NCBI GenBank assembly: GCA_963402885.1
Contig: OY727097.1
Coordinates: 16,802,001 to 16,866,000, forward strand
Source: Antedon bifida
Lineage: Eukaryota > Echinodermata > Crinoidea > Comatulida > Antedonidae
Length of the DNA stretch: 64,000 bases
Reading direction: 5' to 3'
Shown here: piece by piece, positions 55,294-64,000 of the stretch
Position numbering within the stretch: the stretch's first letter is position 1
Layout of the letters: every line of letters starts with the position of its first letter
Position numbers and translations under genes: made by a program
The notes under the pieces: generated by a model
Told to the model about the DNA's origin: nothing
What the model saw: only the letters and a program-made list of their open reading frames with translations
Database searches by the model: none

Positions 55294-57490
55294 TTTTTTT
55301 TCAAAGTGCCAGCATTTAACCTGGATCAGACGGTCATTGATGCCTAACAATTTCCTCCTGTACTCAAAATTGCCGACATCCCACAAAGTCCTACAAAACG
55401 TAGGATTTCACTACGTGGGACTGTTTCAGAAGTAAGTAAATTGATTATTATTATATTTACAACACAAATAGCGATTATCATGACGTCATATTTTACCTGA
55501 GGTTAATTCGTGAATATGGGAAAAAACCACAGAGTCAACCATGCTGTTTGGGAGTATGATCGAAGCATCAACAGCAGGATGTGGACTGACGAAATAACGT
55601 GTTATGAAATCATTTTGTGGGAAAAAACAAGTGGAAGGCTGCAGGGCAATAAAAAAGACTCATAAATGTATAAAAAAATTGCAAAATTTGTTGAAAAGGA
55701 GTTTAATGTGAAGCTAACCGTTTTACAGATCACGAATAAATTGAAGAGTCTGCTGCGATAATTTACTGTCGCCAAATAGAACAATGAAAAGTCGGGGAGG
55801 GAAAGGATAACCTGTCCTTTCTACGACCTCTTTGACAATATCCTCGGAGATCGTGCATTGCACAATCCCCCTCACGTAATGGAAGGGGGACAAAGGCATA
55901 ATGCAGAAGAGAACCAGGGTAAGTACATCCATAAATAAATCATCGATTGTTAAATGTTACATATGGCCATGCCTGTCTCCCGTAGTAATTAAATAGCACT
56001 GGCCTACCCTATCTAGACTAGCCTAGCTGGGCCTAGACCTACTTTACTTAATTATTTAATAATAATAAAACCCCAATATTAATATATGACTGTGATTAAA
56101 ATCGCTTGAAACTTTTCTTTATTTACTACAACTTTAGCCTCCATCTTTCTTAATCCCCGACATACAGTATACTGTAGCCCCAGGCTAGATTGTTCAGTGC
56201 CTAAGCAATATTTTATTTTTCATTTCTATAACTACTGATCCTTCTGTAGTGTAGGGTTAAATACTATAATTACTAAATAGTTTCGCTTTTTTTTCTTCAG
56301 ATTTTGACCGTCAAGCTATTGACAATACAACAGGTAATAATGACAACAAATATTCAATTGTAGAAACAAATAAAGTAAAATGGCATATTTATTGATTAAT
56401 ACAATTAATGGTGGTAAGTGGTTCTCGTCTCTTTTCGTGTTAAAGAATACTGTAATGTTGCATTTTATATAGATGACAGTGAATTAGATGGCAGTAATGC
56501 AGATGCAGAAAGTATTGAGGAGGATACAAGGGAAAATCAAGACCAACCAAGACAAAATGCTGGTGAGTAATATTCATAATATAATTATTTCTGTATATGA
56601 ATATCTGTCTGTGAAATCACAAAGAATTACAAACGTAGTCAATATGCTTGCAATGCAGCATCTGAAGGCAAGTTCTTATTATTTTAGGTGCCCAGCCACT
56701 AAAAAAAAAAACCAAGAAAACAAAGCTGGAACAATTGTTTAAATTGTTGACTGAAATGATGTCCAAGCAGGATGAACAGCAGCAGCAGCAGCAGCAGCAG
56801 GAAAGAGCATGCCAGGAGGATGGACCTGTTCAAGATGATGGTACAGCAGCCACATCAACAGTCACAATATTAACAACATTACCCACAGCAGCCACAATAT
56901 ACACAACAAAGACCTGGTCAAGCACAATATACACAGCCACCACTATATAAAGGGAATAGTGTCTTATTTTCTAGGTGGCACTTGGGCACTGGACAGAGAA
57001 GTTAAGACGCTGTTAGACAACCATAACAGGTGAAGAACGTCGAGAAAAGCAACTCCCATTAGAAGAGGTACAATCTATTTTACTGTCGGAGAATCAGTCC
57101 AATCCAACCATCGGAGCAGATGCTGACGCTAAGGTACGTTTTCAACTGGAAAGTAATAGATCAATTAGCTCAACCTAGAAGTGGGCAATTGAGAGCAGCT
57201 ATTCAGATGTTGGAGGGGTTCAAAAAGAATATCAACGATATTGTGCCCAACTCCACCTGGGAAAGAAGATATCTATCCCTATGTACTGTACAATGCTGTA
57301 CCACAATGTAAAATTAACAATAACTTTACTTCAAAACCTAAAGAACTACCTAAAATTTGACAACAACATGACCGAATTAGATTATGTAAAAATGGTTTGG
57401 GAAAGTTTATACTCCATGTTTCAAATAGTACAGAAAGAGCCAGAAAACAAAATCAAAGATGGTTGTCCGACAGGTTCGTTGAAGCCATAG
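55294..57490 (+). CDS. Probable spliced gene with Myb/SANT-like domain and polyQ
   Basis: Candidate exons: 55294-55431 (KIADIPQSPTKRRISLRG, donor GTAAGT). About 55540-55918: MWTDEITCYEIILWEKTSGR, MYKKIAKFVEKEF and LQITNKLKSLL, like an element- or MADF/Myb-type DNA-binding helix bundle, with one stop and a frameshift; donor at 55919. About 56301-56334. 56472-56563 (ELDGSNADAESIEEDTREN, donor GTGAGT). From 56689: LKKKTKKTKLEQLFKLL, then a CAG run encoding QQQQQQQQ. About 57030-57135: PLEEVQSILLSENQSNPTIG. 57170-57490 has open but unrecognised sequence. Good splice sites argue for a real or recently real gene; the domain assignment is weak. Confidence 0.4.
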
Positions 57491-58176
57491 GATTATAGTT
57501 GGGGATACTCAAATAATAAAAAAATCCACTATAAATTCCATGCCGAACGCCTGTACTAACCAATAATTTAACTCCATATATGATGAAGTTTATAGATTAT
57601 GGTCTGAACTTTAAGTCGAAAGATATACCTTTGTGTAAAAAATATTTCCATTTTCTATGCAAAATGTGAAACATAAAGAATATGTTAAAAAAACAAAGTT
57701 ACCTTCACAAAGGGAAAGCCACTTTGTTAAATCGCATTAGTAATTTTGAAGCGCCCTCTGTCGTTGAAAACTGAAACCAGGAATTTGCGTCGTCTGGCAA
57801 ATAAATGCTGTTTTATTTAAAGCTCTCGTGAATATTTAAGACCCGTCCCACATTTCCTATTATGGTAAAACAATTTCCTAATAAGTATTAAAATGATAAC
57901 CAATCGCCTTTTTTTTCGGAAAAAACGAAACTAATCAAAGCATTCGGCGGTAGAAGTCGAGACTCGTAAAATGCACGAATGTGGTACGATTTGTCTTCTG
58001 TTTTGTTGTCATTTTTCTGAATAGTCGGAGGTGCATCCCAACAAATAAAAACAATTGTTATCAATTGAAGAAATATGATGAAATATGATAAAGAGTAATA
58101 TTAGTTGTCTGCCTATTAGCGTAGATACAGTAGAAGAACCTTTCGATAATGTGAGTACTGTACAAGTACATCTGAT
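57491..58176. other. No recognisable gene
   Basis: AT-rich spacer without a supported frame. A short segment at 57750-57800 is GC-richer but shows no domain. Confidence 0.5.
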
Positions 58177-59852
58177 TTGAGTCACCTAGACATACATCTT
58201 AAATTTCTTACTGTAATCAGGGAAAGTATATTCCACCACATCACAAGTGAGGACCAGTGGATGCCAACAGTTGATGCTTTGAAGAATCATTGGTTATGGA
58301 CATGTTGGGTTGCTTTAGTATGGTCTCAGGGAAGTACAAATTTAGTTATAATTCCTGACTGTACAAAGTATGGATGGAGCCAGACAGACCAAGGCAAGAT
58401 TACTGTTATCTGGGACTCCGAGGAAAATAAATTAAAGCTAAGTGAATCAGTGAAATCTCTTGTGACAAGAAGACCACAAAGGCATTCTTGCCAAGTCACA
58501 AGGACAGGTAGCACATCGGGCTATGGTGTACCAAGCAATGTTCAATGCAGTTAACATCTGTGAGGACAAGTTAGACCCCATTTACACTTCATCGACGATT
58601 TCTTAGCCGGCCCGAAGTCGGCCCGACGCCGGCTTACTTTTTAGCCCGCAATGTGTTTACACTTATCCAAAAAGCCGGCCTCGGGCCCCTACTATTGTGT
58701 TTACACTTGCTCTCGTGGAAGAGTGCTCGATATGGTACGATTTCGCTACATTCACGTCATATCCGCTCATGTGCGCCACCAACCGTCTCAAAAGTTAATA
58801 TTATTGTTTAGTAGCGTTGTCGATAGTAACAAAAAAAAATAAAAAATATTACGGTATTTAATATGGATTGTGTGATTGCTTTACTACTAATGTTTGCGTC
58901 TCGTTTTATGAAGAATAGTAGGGCGCTTGATCTCCACCAATTTAATTTCAAGGAAGAAACTAGGCCCATACTTCTCGTCTTTCGGCCATTTGTGTGGAAA
59001 CTTCGCGCGTTTTGGTTTGTTTATATTTTACATACATGCATTTCCGGTACAGCGGTAAGTTTCGTAAACTTTAAACTATAGTTGACCCAGAACGTTCATT
59101 TTATGACCGCGAGTGTTTACACTATACGAAGTGCCGGCCCGAAGCCCGCAATTGCCGGCCCGAAGCCTACTCTAGACTAGGCTCAAAATTGAGCCGGCTC
59201 GAGGCCGGCTCGGTTGTTCCCAGAGTGTTTACACTTGTGCACTTTTGGCTCGGAGCCGGCCTCGAGCCGGCCTCGGGCTCGCTAAAAGCTGAAGTGTAAA
59301 TGGGGTCTTAGACTACGAACAATGCACACCTATGCCAAGTAGTCCATGTTTGTCAGACCTCCAACAGGAAGTTTCTGGTGAAAGGTATGCAAAGCATATT
59401 AGTGTAGAGCATGAAACTATGCTACATGCTATAGCCACAGAAAGTCACCCTGATGAGCGACACCAACTTGCCAACAAAAGTTTCTGAAGACCAGGAGTTG
59501 TTTGTAGATGTCCTGATGAATTTTGACCAAGTTAGTGCTAGGGGTATGGTATACTGCCTAATGTATTGCGGGCCAACATTTAATACCCCCAACAACAGAC
59601 ACCTCTGAGCAGGCACATTGTTCAACAAAGTTGCCGAGGAAGTCAGTCTATAAGACTACCAGTGCTGTAAAGTTTCTCAACAAAGTGGCTGATTTAGAGT
59701 TTGGAGAAATGACTACAAATGACAACAAGGTAGTCAAGTTTAAGAAATTGTCATATTCAGAAATCACAGAAAGCTGTACAGCTACATTGAATGCACTTGA
59801 AATCTGTGAAGACGGGTACAATGTGACCATCCAACCAAATGAAAAGAGGTAA
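58177..59852 (+). pseudogene. Unassigned coding region split by a DNA element
   Basis: 58177-58554 reads QWMPTVDALKNHWLWTCWVA, LVIIPDCTKYGWSQTDQGK and VIWDSEENKLKLSESV. A frameshift leads to AHRAMVYQAMFNAVNICEDK, which is cut at 58574 by a TTA-flanked element and resumes at 59308 in the same frame (LDYEQCTPMPSSPCLSDLQQ, VEHETMLHAIATESHPDERH). Further open pieces follow (FDQVSARGMVYCLMYCGPTF; VKFLNKVADLEFGEMTTN). The segment 'DAL-x-x-HW-x-x-x-CW...GW...WDSEEN' recalls C-terminal regions of uncharacterised element-linked proteins in cnidarians and echinoderms, from memory only. No function is claimed. Confidence 0.4.
58574..59307. mobile_element. Non-autonomous DNA transposon, TTA flanked
   Basis: The left end GACCCCATTTACACTTCA and the right end, inverted (TGAAGTGTAAATGGGGTC), are perfect 18-bp inverted repeats. 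TTA lies just outside each (58571-58573 and 59308-59310). 734 bp. The interior has many GCCGGCC/CGAGGCCGGC blocks and repeated GTGTTTACACTT words near both ends. A 3-bp TTA duplication fits PIF/Harbinger, but the end sequence is not diagnostic. It interrupts a coding frame. Confidence 0.8.
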
Positions 59853-61780
59853 AAGCTTGACTGGTAACTGTGATTCCAATTTCACATGATTTGGTATAGT
59901 TTTGTTCACAGTTGTTTCTTTCAAATAACCTTAGTTTCAATTACATTCTACTTTAATTCAAGTTATGATTCCATTCCACTGCTTTTCCCTACATTATTTC
60001 AGTAAATACAAGATTTCGACTTATTTAACAATTACATGTATGTACACCAATTTCCAAATACTGGCACACGGTCATTTCTCTTGTTGTTATTTGCCTAAGT
60101 TTATAAATTTCCACTTCAAGTATTGGTGTCGAACTAAATCATATGTTGTTGTATTGAATAACTAAAAATCATGTTCAAATAGTTATATTTTTTTTTTCTT
60201 TGTTTCTTAAGTTATTTTACCTTTGACTATTGTTAAATTACATCATATCTTGTTGTTTTCTACTATTAATTATTTATTGTGTCACATGTTGAATACATAG
60301 TGATTGGGTTATCATTTCAGCAAACAAAATAAATTGTTGGATCACTGCAATATTATTCAGAAGCTACACATGCGCTAGCCTTGGGTAGACTCAACATGCC
60401 TAAAAACTCCAAAATGACCAATCCTTCCCTTTACTCAATATAATATGACCTTTGCTATGTAGGCTAGGTTATTTAATACTGTAGATATATTTTAACAATT
60501 ACAGTATTAATTTTACTAAGTGTACAATTTTGTAACATGTTTTATAATAAAATTATAATTGTTGGTACATTTTTGTCTGATTTTGTGTTAATAGTTTACA
60601 TTACACAGTATTGTAAGTTACTTTTAATCAAAGCATATACAGTACTACTGTGCATAAAACATAATACAATACACTGTAATACTTGTTTGTACAGTTTAAT
60701 AATAATAATAATTTATTAGGAAATGACACCTTTGCATCGGTGGCACACACAGAAGTGGTGCATCCAAATTAACATAATACATCAAAACAATACATAATAT
60801 GACGGATACAGGTTCTTAAACTATTTGCAAAAATATAAAAGAAAAATCATTATCAACATGGTAATACAGGTACTGTATTAAATTGTCCTACAGTATCATA
60901 GGTTTGAGTTGATAATTTAAAAAGGTATATAAAAATAAACATAAAATATATAGTAAAGAGTTTACATTACAAACCATTGTGTTTCAACATCAGGTACTGA
61001 AGACCTATAGTTGTTATCACAGGTGTATAATATTTACAAATCATATATAAAAGCAACAATACAAAAGAAAAACAATCTATATATTGGGAGATTTAAGTTC
61101 TGACCGTTTCAGTTTATTGATGCATGCACAAGATAGTTCCAGGAATGTCCAGCTGACCTTGTCTGTGTCACTACTGTTTATTTATAATCCAATTAGGGAG
61201 TTTACCAGAAATAAATCACAGTAGTTGACCAAATGATGGTTGCAAATCTGCTAAAAAGGGTGAACCTCATGATAAATTATTTTTATTAATTTATTTTATT
61301 TATTTATTTCCAAACCCAAGTTATGTACAAATTTACGTTGTACATGCTTTTTTAAAATCAACCAGAAGATATGGCACGGCACACCAAACTCTTTCTGAAA
61401 AACCACAACCAAGATCAAGAGGGTTGTACAGCAGGAAAGGCAATTTGATTCCATTTCATTTAGTATAAGAGATAGAAAACCAAAACACTAGATAACTTAG
61501 AGCAAATGTTAGGTGACTGCAGAGAAAGGAAATTAAATAACAATGAACCACAAAGAAAAACACATCAAAGGAAGTACAGGCCATGATTCTAAAACTAGAA
61601 ATCAAAAGTAAGACAATAACACCAGCATCATGGATTTGTTTGATAGTTACCATGATTCATATTTAAATGATAGCTACTTGGAAGCTCTCATACAAGGCAA
61701 ACCTCTTCTGTTGTCCATTATAAATACATCCATTTTGATTGGCTCTTAAATTAGGATAGATGAAGATAAGTTTTGAAGTG
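59853..61780. other. No recognisable gene; repeat-derived segments
   Basis: AT-rich. (AAT)n at about 60701-60716 followed by TTATTAGGAAATGACACCTT, and (TTTA)n at about 61287-61309, look like reversed 3' tails of retroposons. No coding motif was found on either strand. Confidence 0.45.
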
Positions 61781-61784
61781 TGTC

Positions 61785-62045
61785 GTGAAACAGTGTCAAA
61801 TGGACAAGCAGTTAAGGAGGGTAATGCAAACATTTGTAGTCACAACATCGGCACAGGTTCAAGGCTTTCCACGACCATACCATAGTTCTGGTGGTAGAAC
61901 AATGACTTACAGCTGGCGGTTCAGTGTACACATCTGACTCGTGTGCACTTTAAAGAAAAAAATACGTCTTTCAAAAGAGAAAGATTAACCCACGGTTTAC
62001 TGGTTCATTTCAGCCCCTGTTTTTCTTGGTAGGCCCTGCACTGTC
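61785..62045 (+). mobile_element. tRNA-derived SINE, copy 2 (diverged)
   Basis: A degraded tRNA-like head (GGACAAGCAGTTAAGG; B-box GGTTCAAGGC) and then CCATAGTTCTGGTGGTAGAA, shared with the SINE at 48536. The following body (TGACTCGTGTGCACTTTAAA) continues to about 62045. Confidence 0.6.
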
Positions 62046-62716
62046 CAAATGTCCTCATTATTCAAGATTATGTAATATAAACAAAGAAATGAACATTTCA
62101 TCTTTAATTTCTTGGCATGGTTTGCTTGGCAATATTCCTAAAAGCCCTTCAAAACCTTGACAAAGTAGTTATTGCTGCTTAATTTTCTCATTTGTTCCAC
62201 TTGACACCACATATCTGTTATGAGTTTTTTTATCACTTCTTCTGATGACATCTAAAAACATGATACAAATAATTGTAAAGCCATATTATCACTTATATAG
62301 CATACATTTCTATAACAGACTTATAATCAGCTGCGCTTTATACCAATTGCTGTCATAACATTGTCTGTAATTGTTTGTTTGTAGTCGTCTAAATCTTTAA
62401 TGTCACTTGGCAAGTTGGTCTGAAAATGTCTTTCATTAATATTTTGTGCCATTGTCAGATTGTACTGTGAGCTTTATTACGTGTGGGGTAACTTGGTGCA
62501 GACTCATTACGCCAGTGAAAAGATAGCATAGCATTTGTTGCACTTTTTTGATGAATATAGTACAAATTAACAGCTACAGTACAGTTCACAAATATGTACT
62601 ATTGTCTCATATGACCCCTTCATAGTATGCAGTTTTTGACTTGAACACAGCCTTATCATACAGGCCAGTTTAATTTAACTCGCACTTCAAAAACTTATCC
62701 GCACCTATCCTAATAC

Positions 62717-64000
62717 ATGACAAAAATGGAATACAGAAGAGGGCTGCCTTGTATGGACACTCTCAAAGTAGTGTTTGTAAAGTATGAATCAATAGCTTTA
62801 AAAAAACCAAAGAATCAAAAATTGCAACAACATCTCACAAAACATATGCCTCGCAATCATATAACCATAACAGGTTATTGCTCATTTGATGGAGACTAAA
62901 TTAAAGATGTATTGTCCCTTTGACTAATTTAAAAAAAATAAAAGATTTTTAAAAAAGGTAGGTCATTTTGAAGTATCATAATAGTTATTAACTATCACCA
63001 AAAATTTGTCGAAAAAAAAATCATTAAACTGAAATACAGACGTTTTTTTGTTTAAAAAATAACTTTGACTTCCAGTCAAAGTTTTCGATCAAAACATATC
63101 CCATAATGAAACGCGCTTGTTTGGCTACTCTGTATGCATATTTCATAAAACTTCCTCACGATCTGTGTGAAAATACCTTCTCAACCATGACGATTTGTGA
63201 ACAATCATAATTAGCAATATGCATAATGCGTACTCGTGGTTTGAAATCTTTGTTTAATTTCGCTCGCTACGATTTTCCAGACGAAATGTAATCAAAACTA
63301 ATTTACCTGTTAATTACGTAAACTTTTTTTTTTTGGCTTGTATTTTCGACTTAAAGTGAATAACTTTAATATTATTTTGATATGGCCAATTTAAATTTAG
63401 AATATTTTGACTTTCATTTTTTTGTGTTTCAAGGGACAATACATCTTTAAATACGAGTTGTGGGAAGAAAAGTTTCTAGGACATATGTTCATACAGAAAT
63501 TAGTAAAGTAAAGTTATTGTAAAGGAAGGCGAGGTGGAGAAGATGCTCATGTTTTTGTTGAACTTATGCAGTACCTGGACTACAGAAGTCTATCTTTGAT
63601 AACGAGAGACGTTGGAAGAAAGGCCCTAGGAATCCTGCAAGAACATTATTTGTTCAAAGGTAAGCCAAGAATAATATTAAATACTGACAAACGTGTAATG
63701 GACTACGCTATTCAAGCATAAACAGTAGCTACAAGCTTAAAAACTGCTCAAAAACAAATAAGCAACAGTCTGCTTGTTTCTATGTGTCCTAAAAGAACTA
63801 CCTCAATGATTCTGGACATTTGCGACGTTGATTACACAAAAGGAAGTGAATTGTACCAAATTCAAAATTGTGATAAGAAGCTTTAAAGTGTCAGAGAAGG
63901 CTCAACGAGAGACAAAAGCAGACGATGATAGTGTAATAAAAACACCAGAAAGTGAAAGAACTGAATATATCAATAAATATGTAGAAAATGAGAAGATTGT
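62717..64000 (+). pseudogene. Copia-type gag fragment, split by a MITE, runs off the window
   Basis: Left part ends HITITGYCSFDGD at 62898. After the MITE at 62905-63446 it resumes KYELWEEKFLGHMFIQKLVK. Removing the insert and one TTAA rejoins the frame with a single in-frame stop. Then follow LMQYLDYRSLSLITRDVGRK, LGILQEHYLFKGKPRIIL, VMDYAIQA and ISNSLLVSMC. These match the UBN2-type gag of Copia retroelements ('GRKAL-x-ILR-x-HY-x-GKGKPRI'). The C-terminal part reads IRSFKVSEKAQRETKADDDS. Several frameshifts and stops occur; it continues past 64000. Confidence 0.75.
62905..63446. mobile_element. MITE with TTAA target duplication
   Basis: Left end AGATGTATTGTCCCTTTGA follows TTAA (62901-62904). 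The right end inverted is AGATGTATTGTCCCTTGAAA and is followed by TTAA (63447-63450). 542 bp, no coding capacity. TTAA duplications occur in piggyBac and Kolobok elements. The end sequence does not distinguish them. Confidence 0.85.

Overview
This window is animal nuclear DNA: AT-rich, GT-AG introns, no operons, and dense nested transposons. The palindromic word AGGCCTA recurs in non-coding stretches. Together with P-superfamily, Tc1/mariner, Harbinger, hAT, Helitron and Ty3/gypsy remains, this suggests a marine invertebrate deuterostome, perhaps an echinoderm. That is an inference from style, not a marker gene.

Layout. 0-5 kb: decayed Copia integrase, a non-LTR reverse transcriptase and a Harbinger transposase. 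5.4-6.8 kb: three in-phase exons of a Tudor-like host gene. 7.13-9.44 kb: a Tc1/mariner element bounded by TA. 10.44-23.27 kb: a P-superfamily DNA transposon with 34-bp inverted ends and a 7-bp target duplication. It carries a broken transposase on the plus strand and a spliced second gene on the minus strand, and a 6.7-kb intact Ty3/gypsy element with identical LTRs sits inside it. The P-like element landed at the 3' edge of an exon just upstream of a zinc-finger/tyrosine-recombinase gene.

23.7-44 kb is the most interesting part. Three paralogous genes share acidic region, zinc finger, second zinc finger and tyrosine-recombinase-like domain. Two keep an Arg-Lys-Arg-His-Tyr pattern. In the third, phase-compatible exons join a KMT5A-like SET domain to the same zinc-finger/recombinase module. 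All three carry frameshifts or stops. An hAT transposon and a TTAA-flanked element lie between the second gene's recombinase exons and its probable terminal Myb-like exon.

44.8-49.1 kb: a spliced gene with a DUF4806-like domain and duplicated 3' exons, with an ACGTT-rich satellite inside. 50.9-53 kb: two more tandem-repeat arrays. 53.3-54.4 kb: a decayed Helitron helicase-type protein. 55.3-57.5 kb: a probable spliced Myb/SANT-like gene. 58.2-59.9 kb: an unknown coding region split by a TTA-flanked element. 62.7-64.0 kb: a Copia-type gag pseudogene split by a TTAA-flanked MITE and running off the window.

Most coding regions other than the gypsy polyprotein are broken. Exon calls rest on reading frames, splice consensus and remembered family motifs; no searches were run.
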